Source: Guillardia theta CCMP2712 | Taxonomy: Eukaryota; Cryptophyceae; Pyrenomonadales; Geminigeraceae | Direction of reading: 5' to 3' | Length of the DNA: 64,000 nt | Assembly: GCF_000315625.1 (NCBI RefSeq) | Contig: NW_005434666.1 | Location: forward strand, 683,830-747,829 | Shown: positions 24,442 through 38,600 of the stretch, piece after piece | Position numbering within the stretch: position 1 is the stretch's first letter | How the letters are laid out: each line of letters starts with the position of its first letter | The notes under the pieces: generated by a model | What the model saw: the letters and a program-made list of their open reading frames with translations, nothing else | What the model was told of the DNA's origin: nothing | Databases searched by the model: none | Made by a program: the position numbers and the translations under genes

Positions 24442-27400
24442 TTACAGCCATATGGTCAGCAATCTCAAAACGATCAACTGAAGGAAGGTGACAGCAATCC
24501 CCATGACAATCTGGGTCTGTTCTCTCGTGAACAGCTCTCCACGTACTTCCAGGAAGGTTTCTTCTAATCTCCCAATCTGTGAATGGCGTCAATCAAGAAA
24601 TGAAGGCGCAAGGCAGCCTCGAACCTGGTGAAACATTGATTGATCCTCAGAATGATTGCGCTTGAAGAAATCCAAGTCCTTGCATATCTTCATTGCCTGT
24701 TGAGCCAGGAACGAGCTTTCACTCCTGACGCCACCTTCTCTCTTCGCACTCACAGTTTCTTCTCGCTCCGTCAGCCATTCGTTGTGCAACGAGTCTGACC
24801 GGGTGTAATCCTCAATCATCTTTTCAATCCTCTCCAGCTGTACGCGCCCAACGTCATCATCCTGACAGCGAGTGGTCAAACTTAGTCAACCGACATCTGT
24901 CCTCTGCTCACAGGATCCGCGTCCTTGCCTCTCCAGGTTTCCGGCACGTCGAGCTTCACCCGCAGGTTCAGGCATGATCGATGCCCCCTCGCGTCCTACC
25001 TGCACTTAAGTGCACACAACACCTTGAAAGAGAAAGAGACCTTGAGAATTCTGTTGGTGTCGGGACACAGCAGATAGACGACGAAGCTTGTTTCTTGGAA
25101 GCCCGTCGGGTCGGCAAGGTAACCCTGCAGCATGTCGCTCACCTTGATCTTACAGGACCCAACCTTCCTGAGATTGAGAATGGTCAAGAGAAGCAGAAAG
25201 ACAGAGCAAGGCTTCACTTGGAAGTTTGCGTCATTTGCCTTGATCGCAATGTGATCTGCAAGTGTAAAGTCTCCGCGTGCCCCATGATGGCGAAGTCAAG
25301 CTTCTCATCCCATGTGGGAGGCTTCGTGATGGCTGGCTTCGTCTTGAACTTTCTCACCACCTGCTGAACATCAGCTGGGAGGGAAAGGCAACCAGCTGCT
25401 TCGCCTGACCTCCACGGGGCTGTGGAGCGAGATGGAGAGGAAGGGCTTCCTGATGTCAACATGCTCGGCTTGCAGCGTGACAAGGTGGAGATGCCACTGG
25501 AACATCGCGAGTCGCTTCAGAGTCTGCTCGAAGTTGCCTGGAAGCTTGGTCTCATCGCCGAGGAAGGGATTCAAACTTTTCATGTCTAGAGAGGCAGCCC
25601 AAGTGAAGGAGAGAAAGATAGAGGTCGACTGTAAGACCCGTCAGACATGCTCCACAACAAGACCTGCTCCCTCACCTTCTTGTCGTATCCCTTGACTGTT
25701 TTCCCCCTCTTGTCACGGAGCTCAAACTTCAGCTCCTGATTCTGTGCACTGATGGACGACAGGTGGATGGTCTGCTCGCCGATGAAGTCATCCTTGCTCC
25801 CGGTGTCTCTGTCCCAGGCGCTGATGTAGATCTCAGCTGAGCTGCGAACAGCATCCCAGCGGAGAGAATCATTCCACTGAGCGACAAGTCAGCCCCCAAC
25901 CCCAACTGCCCTATCCATCACCTCCCCATGATACCCTGTGATGCAGCTCGTCCGATACTCCTCCCCTCGCACCTGGACGCGTCTCAGTCTGGCGAGGTCA
26001 GAGCTGCGAGCTGGGAACCTTGATCTTCAAGTACGCGTCGCAGGATCCCATCACGTCCATTTTCGGCATGCTGCTGAACCTCAGAGCTTTGATCTCCAGA
26101 TCGAACTTGTCGCTCGCGTGCGGCTCCTGGTCCTTGTCTGATTCATTTACGTCCTTTTCACTCAGAAACGTCAAGTGAGCTCGAATCGTCGTTGCCTTCC
26201 CGTCATGGCCCGTCACAATCTTCCCGTCGTCATCGCGCAAGTTGAGGACGATCTCTGACGGCTTCAGCCTCACTTGCGACAGCGACACGTCAGTCTCTCC
26301 TATCTTCTCTGCTCTTGACAGCTGGTTCGCGTCGTACAAGACAATCTGTCGGGACGTCAAGCAGGAAGGGAACAGGAGGCGAGGGATGGGCGTACTCGAA
26401 TTCTGTCAGCCGACGAGGCGTCGGGAAAGTGAAACTCTTGGTTGAACTCAGCCGAGTAGCAATTCTTGACCGTCCGCGACTTCTGTACTGACCCGTCCAA
26501 CTCCATCTCGATGAAGGGGTCGCACTTCCCGAAGGTGTCGGTCTTGGGCCTTGAGAATGGGTCATCGCGAGCAGGAGCAGGAGCAAGGTCAGTACAGGCT
26601 CTCGACGCCGTGAAGGAGGATGTTCAGCGCTTCTCTCCTCTTGTTCGCAGTCTCTGCGTTGCTGGGGTCTTCCTCGATCACGGGCTGCTGCTCCCTGAAC
26701 TCGAGAAGGAGGAAGACTTTGCCGCTGCTGGCCGCACCGTTTAGGTGACACTCGAGTCTCCTCTGGCTGGACTGCGCGAAGGAGGGCAGGCGAACTTCGG
26801 AGGTGCCGAGTTTTCTGTCCTTGCCGAATCTTTCCTCGTCAAAGACCTGGGAGGAGGCAAGTGAGGGGGGAGGGACGAGCAGGTCGAAGTCACCGCAAGG
26901 CTGAGGATCGACTCGCTGGCGGTGCAGGAGAACTCGAAGGTCTCGTTCCAAGTGGGCTCGAGGGTCTTGTACCTCGTCCGCGACTGGAACGTCTGGCCGT
27001 CAACCGACAGGATCACGTAGGGGTCAGTGCTGCGCATCAGGGCGTCGTTCTTGGGCAGGCGCTCGGCGCTCTCCAGGGTAACTTTGAGGGTCCCGCTCCT
27101 TCTCGAGATCGTGCTGTCGAGGAGGCTGAAGCTCTCAGTCGCTTCGCTCGAGCCGAGGAGAGGGAAGCTCTCTTGTATCGGGAACATGTCGCAGGTAAAG
27201 GTGAGGGTCGTGACGCTGCCGTTGTGCCCGATGCATGGTTTGTGCTCCCTTTGCAGCGGGAACGACTTGTCTTGCTTCAGGTATGACTTCAACTCCCCCA
27301 CGGGCAGATGCAGGCTGCCGACCAACTCATCTTTCCCGATCCTGTCCCAGTCCCACACGGTCAACACCAGATCTTCACTGTCGTCGCAGACTTCGAACTC

Positions 27401-30400
27401 GAACGTCTCGTTCCACGTCGGGTCGTAGTTCACCTTGCAGATGCGCGACTCTCTTCTCTGCTCTCCGAGGCACATCTTCACAAACGCGTCACATTTCCCT
27501 GCTCAGCTGTCGTCAGCTACAACTTCTCCGCCAGCGCTTCTCACCGAACACGTCCATCTTGGGCAGATTCCTGGCAGCCTTCAAGGTGAACTTCAGCAGA
27601 CGTCGCTCGCCCTGCCCTGCCCTCTCCGCTGCCTCGATCGCCTGACTCTCACTCGCTCCGTTCCCGACAGGTTCACCAGGAGGGGCAGCAGCGGCTCCAT
27701 CGGCATATTCCGTCAGCGGTAGATCACGACGAGGAGAGATGCGAAGGTGCAGGCTGGTGGTCTCGCCGTCGTGTCCTCTCAGCATCTCAGGCTTTCCTTC
27801 TACCGTGAAGTTGAGCTCCAGGTCCTGGGTCGCTGCAGCAAGCTTCCCCACGGGCACCCTGATCCTCCCGACCCGTTCGTCTTTGCTGAACTTGTTGGAG
27901 TCGAAGAGCTCGACGACGAGAGACTGCGAGGGGTTGTCGACGTACAAGTCAAAATCCTCGTCAAAGACCGCGTCATACGTTGACATGCAGACACTCGTCT
28001 CCACCTTGTTCTTCCCACACGTCAGCACGCAGTAGGGATCGCACTTGCCGAAGGTGTCGGTTTTGGGGAGGTGGAGCAGTTGCTTCACGTGCACTTTGAT
28101 CCAGTACGGGGCAGAGAGAGTTTGTTCAGCTCCGCCCTTGACGACAGTCCTCGGGTCGTCCCCTGCTTGCTTGCTGGTCAACTGCATCTCGGTCTTCACC
28201 ATCTCAGCTTCGTGGCTGATCTTGTTTCTCAGCTCCTCGATCTCCCTGCTGTTTCCGGGGTCATATGAGATCGCCAACTCTACGACAGCTGGTTTGCCGT
28301 CCTCGCCCAGCAGGGGGCTGTCATCAAGGCATCGGAGCTCATAGCGCTGGTCGACTGAGACGGTCTGAGCGATATCTGCAAGGCTGACGTGCAGCTGCCC
28401 TACAGCCCTGTCGCTGCGTCGGAGCTCCCAGTCGAAGAGAGTGAGGATGAGGACGGGAGAGGAGGCGGGCAGGGAGAGTTCAAACGACTCGTTCCACTCA
28501 GGGTGCTGCTGCCGCTTCACGATCCTCGTCTTGTGCGTCTCATCCCCGAGGGTGATCACGCAGTAGCCGTCGATCCATCCCAGCGTATCAACCTTGGGCA
28601 GATTCTCAGCTCTCTTCACCGTCACTGCCACTCGAGGCCCGGCGCCGCTCAGCTTCAGCTGGGATATCTTGACTCGGAGCTGCCTCTCGAGCTCGTGCTG
28701 TCTCTCCATGTGCTCCTGGGCTGCTAAGCGATGCTGCTCCTGCTCCTGCCTCGCCTGCTCGCGCGCCGCCTGCGCCTGAGCGTCGAGTGACTCCTTGGTC
28801 TCCACGAGCTCTCGCGAGATGTCGGAGATCAGCTGTTCCTTCTCCGACAGCTCCTGCTGCTTCTCCTCCTCGAGCATTGCCGCCTGCTCTCGCAGCAGAG
28901 CTGACTTCTCGACTTCGTAGTCCCACTGGTAGAAAGCCTTCGCCATCGCCTGCTGCTGCCACCTGCCCATCCGTCAGACCCCAAGGCAACTCGACAAGTC
29001 CGATGAGACTTCACGCGTCACCTCCTCAAGATTTTACTGCCAAGGCCAGTCTGACGCAAGTCCTTCATGCTTGAGATCCGAGCTCGCTTGTCTCCCTCAC
29101 AGCCGATCAGACTCTTCATGTAAAGTTTCTCTGCCTCCAGCTCGTTCGTCCTGCCTAGAATTGAAACCTTGGTGAAGCATCTTGCGAGCCCGACGTCAAA
29201 GTTTGCAACGGAGTCACTGACGAATTTCACAATCTGCTCTGCTTCCTCCCTCGTACTTCCCTTGCACATCAGCTGTAGCAGCACGTAGCTGTGCTCAGGA
29301 GAAAGATCCAAGACAGTGATATCTTCTCTCTTGCATCCCGTCCGAGACGCGAGCAAATCGAGCAAGTCGGTGATGGCAGAACCAAGTTCCAAGTCTGACT
29401 TGCTGTGATGTCGCAACCAGAACTTGTCGAGGCTCAGGCGGACGGCAAAGCTTTTCAAACAAGGATCGAGCCTCAGTGAGCTGGCTCTGTCCTCGTCCGA
29501 ACCAGCCAACCTCTCCACTCGCACATTCAGCCGGCACTGTGCGTCAGGAGCAGCCAGTGCCCCAGCTAGTCGCAAGGAGACTGATCGATGGCTTTCATGC
29601 GCGAGAAGCTCATTGACTCGCACGCGATGGGACCCGACTTGAAGGCGAGAAGTGTCAGAACAATGATACACGGTCAGCACGACCTCCTCTTGGACATCCA
29701 GACAAGAAACGTCAAAGGCTTCGTTGAAGATCGCTCGCCCCTCCACGCGTTTGACAGTGCAGGTCTGCAGGCTGCTGGTCACAACCAAGAGGCAGAAAAG
29801 ATGTCAAGATCACCTTACACGTGGCAGACTTGGAGGAGACGCAAGCGAAGACGTAATTGACGTCGGCATGTCCTGGCGAGGGGAGGTACTCCACATCCTT
29901 CACGTGGATCCGCACACAAGCAACTTCAAGGCGGCTGATCGTCCTCGACAACTTGTCGACGAGCTGCTTCAGCGACTGATGTACTCGGTGCCTGAAAGGG
30001 TCTTCACCCGCATGACCAGGAGCACTCCTTGCGGAACCATCTTGGAGCAGCTTGATTGAGACTACAAGCGATGCCAACCGATTCTTCTTGTCTGTCAGCG
30101 GCAAATGTTCGCTCACGTTCAGCTGCAGCCTGAGGTCGTTCAATTCACTTTGTGCTGACAGGAGAGACGTGTTGAATTCAGCATATCCCACCACGGTGTT
30201 CCTGCCTAACCTATTCCGGTCCTTCACGTCAATCCTGACAACTTCTGGCGCTTGTGAGTTAGCTCGTTCAAGAATGAAGGTCTCATTGAAAGCTGGGTTT
30301 GCGTTGTTTCTGACCACTTTTGTCTTGTGGTGAAAATTGTGATGGTCTATGACACAATATGCATCAATGTGCCCGAACGTATCGACCTTGGGCAAATTTT

Positions 30401-31254
30401 CTGCTGATTGGATGGTGAGATAAATTCTTGAAGTCTCGGTAGATTGTGAGTTGAGCTGACAGCGTCAGGCGTTCAGTGCTGCTAGGACGAGAGTCGAGCT
30501 GTCTCACCTCTGACGCACTGACAGGCTGCAGGGAGCTGAGCAGGGTCTCCAGCTGCTGCTTGATATCGAACAATCGCAGGAGGGAGCCTGCGAGATGATG
30601 AGGTTTGCGATGAGAGGTGAGAGCCGTCAAGACCTTGCCCCTCAGAGCTCTGCTCCCATCCCCCGCGATCACATCGAGACATGAACGACATAAGTTCATT
30701 CCTGCATCAGGTACAGTGACGGAATGGAGACAAACAGACAGCAAAGCAAGGCTTGTACATCTTTCTTTCAAGAGCAACGGCTCTGCTGCTTTCCGTAACA
30801 CCGTCGGTTTGAGCATCTTGATCGCAAGTCGGCTTAGATCGCGACGAGAAGTCGATACGACAGGCCTCAGTCTGACAAGGCTGGTCGACTAGACTCCTGC
30901 AAGCGAGTCAAACCAGCATGAGCTGCCGATGTCAAACTCGGACCTCTCGGGCGGTGGACGAGGATGAATATCTGCAGGAGAAGCTCAGGGATCAGTCAGC
31001 ATCATGGTAGGCTACCTCGTTCACAAGGAATCGAGAAATACATGGAGCTGTCGTCAGGAGGCGAGTGCTTCTTGAGATGACTAGGTGACCGTGAGCTCAT
31101 TGTGTGCCTCGAGTCTCAAAGCTTGCCTGACTTCTTCTCTCAATGAGAAGATCTGCAGATGAGCTTTCTTTGCCTCAGCTTGAGCAGCAGCAAGCTGCAT
31201 GTGCAACATCTTGTTGTCTTTCTTTAGTTGTCTGCATTCTTCTGAAGTGTCCAT
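24442..31254 (-). CDS. Tail-anchored protein with about eight C2 domains
   Basis: Long spliced gene. The proposed start (31254) gives a short coiled coil (MDTSEECRQLKKDNKMLHMQ); an alternative start is the MSSRSPSHLKKH frame near 31109. C2-like domains follow at about 30395-30060 (NLPKVDTFGHIDAYCV), 29830-29500 (degenerate), 28610-28280, 28080-27740 (LPKTDTFGKCDPYCV), 27590-27210, 27080-26750, 26560-26230 and 26080-25680, with a divergent one at about 25560-24990. A coiled coil lies at 28990-28650. Several domains keep Ca-binding Asp patterns (VWDWDRIGKDELVG, AWDRDTGSKDDFIG); others have lost them. Each ends with a GHDGK-T-like strand. The last exon joins SMFHQ to IGRLEETFLEVRGE and ends with a hydrophobic helix (QIVMGIAVTFLQLIVLRLL) and TAA at 24442, like ferlin or MCTP tail anchors. 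A role as a membrane tether or lipid-binding protein is inferred. Confidence 0.85.
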
Positions 31255-32609
31255 CTTCTCTTTTCAGCAGGATTATCTCGGAAATATCTCACTTCAGATC
31301 GCTGTAATCAAGACATTACACGTGGATCTAACAGCCCTCACATCTCCTCTCCCTCCTGTAGTGAAGGCTCATCTCATCTCCCTCCTGAGTGAAAGCCTTC
31401 ACTACAGGACGAAGGACAGCAGGATCCTGTCATTCATCGTCACTATGGAGACATTCGAAAGCATGGTATCTGACTCGTTCTAGATTTCACCGCAAGACAT
31501 CTCATTTTCTGCCGATCTATGTTGAAGATTTACTCTTTTGCATTCTCTTGAAATCCCTTCATCTCTGTCTCAATGTTTGTTTTACTCTTTGCTCCTCTAA
31601 ATCCTCCTGTCTTGCACTCAGCCTGCCACTTTCTTGGTGTGCGACAAGTGTTGCTTCGACGATCACAGCATCGCTACGTGTTTTACAAGACACGTAAGCC
31701 TCTCTTGTTCTCCCCCTGATCTTCTCGTCTCCTCAATGCGCATGTCTATCCTCTCTCTAAGCGCTGAGCGCATGGCCCTAAAAGTTCTGCTGGAATAACG
31801 TCATTGCCCCAGCACCCCTCAATCTCGGTACAACCAACGACATCAATGGGGGGTGGGTCATGATTCCTGATCCACCCCTTCCCCAGTCGGAACTGGCCCC
31901 GGCGGTCACTCAACTCACTCACTGCCCCCGGCCCACTCAGGGCCCGCCCGGCCGCGGGGCACCGTCCATCACTTGGCCCGGGGGCAGTGGGGCCCGCACC
32001 CGGTGACCGGGACCGTACTCAGTCCGGGCCGGGCCGGGATCGGACGCCAAAGTGAACTCAGTAACGTTGTAACGGTCATGATATCGCGCCACAGCTCCAC
32101 CTTCCCGCCCTCCCCTCGTCCTCTTCCTCCCCCCCTCCCCCCTGCTCTCCTTGACGTCTCCAACCCCCCAACCACCTTCGCACCCTCAACGTCTCCCTCG
32201 CATCCTCTGCTCTTCCTCTTTCCACCCACACCTTGATCTCCCTTGCCACCTCTCCTCACCATGCTGCCCTCTCTTGAATTCTCTTGAACATTGTGCTCAT
32301 GTGGTAACCTTAGCTGGTGGTTTTCCTTCCTGTCGCGCCTGTCTGAGGCCGGCATTTCTCCTACACGTGTTTGATTTATTACTTCGTGCCCTCTGTCTTT
32401 GGATTACTTCTGTTTTGTTTTCTCTTTCGAGCGCAGCCAATACCTGTCAGCACACTCCAATGTTCACTGTCTCTCATTGAAATTCTGATACCTCCACTTG
32501 TTTCAGCGCCGTGGACAGCTGTTGACCCTGACACATCATCATCTGTCGTCTATCTGAAGGGAACACGCCCATCTGCAGACTCGTACTGTGATGATTTAAG
32601 TACTCTGGG
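31255..32609. promoter_or_regulatory. Head-to-head spacer between multi-C2 gene and MED13
   Basis: No clear exon. Contains a perfect 16-bp inverted repeat (31354-31369 / 31394-31409), ACCCC/GGGGGTGGGT motifs (31800-31880), a GC-rich GGCCCGG block (31890-32040), a TAACGGTCATGA site (32070-32081) and a pyrimidine tract (32100-32270). Confidence 0.5.
31354..31409. repeat. Perfect 16-bp inverted repeat (possible hairpin)
   Basis: TCCTGTAGTGAAGGCT, a 24-nt spacer, then its exact reverse complement AGCCTTCACTACAGGA. It lies about 100-155 bp upstream of the proposed multi-C2 start, so it may fall in that 5' leader. Confidence 0.75.
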
Positions 32610-35600
32610 ATGGAGATAGACCTCGGAAACATTGGAGTGGACGAACCGGTTCCACCCCCGCTCCCTGTGGCTAGCGAGGCTCCTCCTCTCCCACCCCCTC
32701 CTCAGTGTATCACCAATGTAGTCGAGCTATGCAACATCCAGGAGCTGACGATTCGGGGCTTCATCGCGAACTCCGAGGATGCAGTCCTGCTTGCCTACAA
32801 GTTCTGCTTGCTGGATGGTGGCTTGGCATGCTGTTGGCGTTCCAAGTTCCAGACAGAAAATGCAAAACTCGACGGTTTGTTTCCCTTTGCTGTCTACTTA
32901 TCTTTCAAGGCTGAGAAGTTTGTTCAGGTCCTTTAACGCCTGCGAGTCCTGGACCAGCGGCACAACTGACGCATGGTGATGCACATGCGTGAAACTGATA
33001 TTTACTGACGGAACTGGAAGGCCCTCATGGTACCGTATCAGGGATATCTCCTGCAAGGCCACTTGTTGGCCAAGCTGGATCAACGTTGAACCAACAACAG
33101 ACGTAACAGTTCGCATGTGCGCTGATTTCCTTCTTGTGACATATACGTGTGCATAGCAGTAATCCTTTGGCCGAGAGCAAGTTGATCAACGCAGAATTGC
33201 AACAAACTTATGAGCTTTGGTTGTTTGGAACCGAAAAATTACAATCCAGGTGATATCCTTTGCAGTTGTTGTTCAAATTTGCTTTGTTGATGAACCTGCC
33301 GTTCACTTGTTTCGCAGGGCATTTGAAGATGGAAGTGAACTCTTCAAATCGATACAGGTTTGCTGCAGCTGCCTGATACTTGGAAGAATAGCATAATTGT
33401 TGCACTTGCACAGGAAACGATTCCAATCACTCCTGTGGAGACAGCACTGTCCAGCGTGCCAGAATGTTTCGTTCTTCTAAATGATGCTTTCGTGAACAGA
33501 GCTGAGAGGTATGTCTGAATGATTCCCCTTGAATTCAAAGTCAAGACGTTTCCTGGATATTCTCTTAATCAGTATTTTTGCCCAGATTGTTGCTGGAAGC
33601 TGGATACATACGTCTAGGGGACAGCTTTGTTCCTCAAATTCAGGAGCGATTTCACCAATTCGCATTTTCCCCGTTACCTGGCATCCACCTGAATTGCTTC
33701 TTGAGGTATGCTTCGCCTGAATTATGTCCACTAGCGTCTGTGACATTCTAAAAGGAATACAACCCTCATGGCATGTATTACCATTAAGATGAAGCGCATC
33801 CAGGTTTCTTGTGCTTTTTTGAATTGTGTGTCTCACTCGTTCTTGCGAAGCATCTCGGCGATGCTGATTCATATTTGAACCAACATCCTTCGGGATTGGA
33901 TGTACTTGTCAGCCCCAAAGGCATGCCTGGAGTTCTCAAGATGACAAGACCGTCCCAATCCAATAATGCAGAGCACGAGGTTTCTCTTCTGCCTCGAGAG
34001 TCTTTGTCATGACATATCATTCCCAGTCGGTCTTGAACGAGTGGGAAAAGTTAGGAAAAAGTCCCGCAATGCTGTCTGCTAACCAAGTCGAAAGGGTTTG
34101 GCTGCATGTCATGCTTCTTTTGGGATATCTAATGCTATCTGAAGGTGGTTACTGTGGAGGTAGATGGTGAAACTTTCCTTTACCCTTCGAGTCGAGTTGT
34201 TCGACTTTCGCCGATTGGCATCGCGCCCGCCCCTCATTTGGATCATATCTGGCTTGGCATACCCGATCAGGTCTGAAAACGGATGAGATAACTTTGTTAA
34301 GCATGACAAGTAAGCATCGTAGGCATGGGCAAATTTTTCTACCGGCAAAAGCGCCATGAGCACCAATGCTGTCAAGAGCCTTTTTACATTCTTGAACAGT
34401 CCCAAAGGGGGTCACTCGGACTATAGTTTGAAATGTTCGCCGGCGTTCAATGGCTACTGGGTCTTCGCAGGCATTTCTCAGGTGCTGCTTGTCGCATATT
34501 ACGCAAGTCAAAAATCATGATGCTGTGCCAGGATTGCATTATGAAGCTCTTAAAGTCTAAGAAGCCTGCCATTGAAGCGCAAGGTGGTGGGATGGCTGCT
34601 GATGATCTCGGTCTGTTGATGCTCTACAAATATCCAAGTTGATTGACAGCGATTTCGTGAAAACAGATAAAAATGGCAAGAAGATCGGAACTCCAAACAA
34701 CAAGAGAAAGAACGCTCCAACACCGGTAATCATGCAAATATTGTCCTCATTCAAGTTGAGCTAATGACATTCTGCAGGTGACGATCCCAACGCCAACTCC
34801 GGCACCAACAGGTGTCCCTACAAATCCCACGCCTCCATCCAGTAAGAGGTCGAAGAAAGGTGCAGTCGATTACTATGTGTTTGTTATGAGTTTGAAGGAA
34901 ATGATCGCAGAAAATGGGCAAGAAGTTACTCCGACATCTGTTGCTCCTCCTACAGGACCTGGATCAAAACCAGGCGCGCCAGGGGTCCAAACAGCGGGTG
35001 GTCCCAATGCACCTCAAGCGGTCAACGACGGTGTGGAAGTTTTGGCTGTGGGTGGAGTCAATGCGCAGGATGCAAACAAGAAGGGTCAGAAGAAAGCTGC
35101 AGTGAAGAAGGGAAAGAATGCCAAGGACGTCACTCCACAGGCAACACCTGGGCCAGGGGAGGCGAGTGGAAGTGAAACCCCCCTGTCTGTCATGGGAAGC
35201 ACCACTTCCATGCCGCCCCTTCCTGGTGGCTTGGCTTCCCCAAGACTGAACGCACAAGGAAGAAGTTCAGAACGGGGCAACGATGTGAAGGGAAATTTCA
35301 TCGACGTGGATGACATGGCAACCAATGCAAGGGTGGACATGGATGCCTCAGAGCTGATGGACTTTGGTGAGTTGGACGACATGAGGGAAATGACTGAGTT
35401 GGAGAACGAGGATTTCGCATCCTTCTTTAGTCCAGAAAACAAACCTAGCAAAGGGGATCACCTTGATGATGATGACTTGCGCGGAGACTTCGAGAGTCTT
35501 GATGACTTGACAGCGAATTTTGCGTCCACGCCAAGATCAGGTCAAGATGTGGCAGAAGTAAGGAGGGTTGATGGAAGCCTGGAAGACATCTCAACCATGT

Positions 35601-38600
35601 CCCTTGACGCTGAGCCGCTACCACAACAACCTCCAGAGGTTGTCGAAGAAGACCCTAAACTCAGTGCCGTCGACGAAGAACAGCGACGGAAGGAAGATGA
35701 AGCTCGTGATATCGAGGTTCTATCGATGAAGTTGAACATGTTACCGCCAGTATCACGTAAACCAGGGCTGCTCTCCTCTTTCAAGCGAAATCTTTCAGGG
35801 TCAAATTTGTCGCAGGGGATGTTGAAAACGTTTGGCATCTGCTATGGTCCTTCTACCAGTCCAGTCGTCTCAGTCGGGTGTGAACTCACACGAAAGGAGG
35901 ACGAAGATAAGAAAGAGGACATAGGAGAAGCCAAGGATGTTGCGGGAGGCAACAAGGAGAAAGAGGCGAACCCATCCTCTGACGCGGCGTCCGATGTCTC
36001 TTCTGTTGGAAATCAAGCCTTGACTGTGAGCAAGAGGGTGGGAATACCTCTTGGCCCTAAACAGTTGAAAATCGGTGGCAACAAGATGATATCTCAGATC
36101 TCGACGGTTGAGAGTGCAGTCAAGGCATGGAGGAGCAGCCGAAGTATAGCGATACACACAAAATGTACGCGATGGGCCCTCATGAGAAGGAAGTCAAAGT
36201 CGGCGGATGGGATGACAAAGATCCTTCCACTAGAGCACCTCATCATCCAGCAGTTGGCCATCACAAGCTTTGATATGCCCATCTGTCCACCGATCTCGAC
36301 ACCGAATGCACCGAATGCTCCAATGAGCACGCAAGCAGTTCACAATGCCATCATGATGAGGGACCTTATCACCAAGGAAGGCGAGGCGCCTCACTTGAGC
36401 TTAGAGCACATCCTCAAAGGAGAATGCGGAGAAGATCCGCGAGTTATGATGGCGCTTGATCCCCTCTGCAGTGTCACACATCCTGCTTTTGTTGCTTCGA
36501 ACCTCTCTAAAATCATTCCTGCCTTGGACAACCTGGTCCCACGATCGCCGGATGAACGTAACAGCGACCAGAAGCTTAACCCTATGAGCCTCCAAGCTCT
36601 CTTATGGAACCCCAAAGACAATCTTGATGACGTGGTGGAGTCACTGCCAGTTCCTAATCTCCTCGTTGGGTCGTCTGACGGTGACTGGATAGAAACGCCA
36701 CCAGTTGCAGTCCGATGGTGGGAGAAACTTCCCCTGGAGCCTTACTCGAAGAAGAAGGATGTGGTGTACTGCGTTCTTTGCGCCTCAGCAGATCAGCAAG
36801 GAACAGCATCGACAGAGGCCTCTCTCTTCTTTAAGGAGCTGAGCTGTGTGTATGAATCAGCGCATCTTGGCAACCACAGATTTCTTGAATCAAGATACCT
36901 CACTATGATGGCTGCAGGGACCAACTACAACAAGGAGTATAAAGAGGGTATCGTCCTGGTCAACGGCCTTGGAGCGACGAAACCTGCCACTCCTGCTGCT
37001 GTAAACCCTACCAAGCAACCAGGCAGCTTCGAAGAGGCCTGTGCAAGGGCACTCAAAGGCTTCGCCCAATACTGTGATGAGAGGAACGGAGGCGCAAATG
37101 CGATCACGAGCAGCGCCAAGGTAGTCCCTGTATTATATATTCTAGAGCCCGACTTCGCTCTGGGAAGCACATGGAGTGGGTCTCGTTCTGACCAGCAAAA
37201 CTCTCTTCCCTTCAAAGCTCGTCACCAGTGGAAGCGAGCTCTTGCAAGAACGCTCTCCACAGCTGCGGCGATGCATCCTCGCCTGCTGGATGTTGTGGTG
37301 CAGACTGTGCCAGCACAGAGAATCAACATGGGCAGGCGCATGCGATGGTTCCTGAGAGACCTGGCGATGTCGGTCTACTCCAAGGGTCGCATCAGGCTGA
37401 GGACGAAGCCAGAGAGGGTCTCGAGCTTCGCCGTCGACATCGAGGAGGAGATTTCTCACTTCTTCTCTGGCTCTGCTCTCACCCTCAAGAAGAAGATCCG
37501 GGTGGAACCAAGGCTCTATGAGCCTCTGCTCGTAGTTGCTGAACCTCAGTCCATCGAGGCGCCGGCTCCCCCGATCGAGAGCAGCATGGGTGACATTGCA
37601 GAGCAGGTGCTGAAGCCTGAGGGCCTCCCTGTGCCAGACAGCGTGATGGCGCTCGAAGACAGGCCAGCAGCTCCCGGTCCGGAGCCTACGAATGCAGAGG
37701 GGATGGCGAAGATGGAGGACGATCACGAGCCAGCCGTTCAGCCTCCGGTGCTCCACTGCTGCTACTCGTGGTCGGATGACGGTCTCTGTCTGGGGGCTGC
37801 GATCACTGACTCGACGGGCGAGACGCTCGAGACGTTCTCTGCGCTCTTCGGCAACGTGAGCAACGTGAACTGGGAGCCTGACGAGCGCGTGAGGGAGGCG
37901 ACGTGCAAGACTATGATCGGGAAGCTTTGGGCCTGCATCGAGGAGTGGGTCAAGAGAAACTACAGATGCAGCGTCCGGCTCATGATCGGGGCGCTAGGAG
38001 CGGCAGTTCCCCGCGACATCGAGGACTGGAAGGAGATCTTGGAGAACGCAGGATGCGGCCGTCCGGGCTCCTGCTGCTGCGAGGCTATCGTGCTGCAAGT
38101 TTCTGTTCTTCGATCCCTTCAGCTCCTCTCGACGTGAGTTGAACTCGGTCGTGCTCTGTGCTGACTCTCCTCCTCGCAGCTCGTCCATCCACATCAGCAG
38201 GGAAGAGATGAGCAAGGGCGACTTCGAGAGCTGGCCGACGTACCCTCACGATCTTGTCAACTCGTTGGATCTGTCAGGTTCAGGTACTTCGCCTTCATGC
38301 TCTGCCAGTGCATCGCTCTCTTCTGACTGGGGTCAAGCTCTACATCCAGGGCAGTCCTTCCTGCTGAGGTGCCGGCATCGCCTGGCGTTTCCTCCTGTTG
38401 TCCCCAACCTCCAGATGCCTCTAGCCTGCGCCATCCTCGCGAGCCCACCGCCAAGGTGAGGAGACGCTGCGAGCTGCCGCAGGTCTCACTGTAGCACCGC
38501 AGAGACGAGGAGGAGGTTTCCTTCCCCGGGTACGACGGGCGCGGGTCCTGGCCTGTGCTGCTCGAACTCTCGCTCTTCGTCCGCGTCGCTCTCAACGATC

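Noticed and set aside
31969-32480. ORFs on both strands before MED13
   Set aside because: Overlap a GC-rich and CT-rich spacer, no conserved motif and no in-phase join to the MED13 N-terminus.
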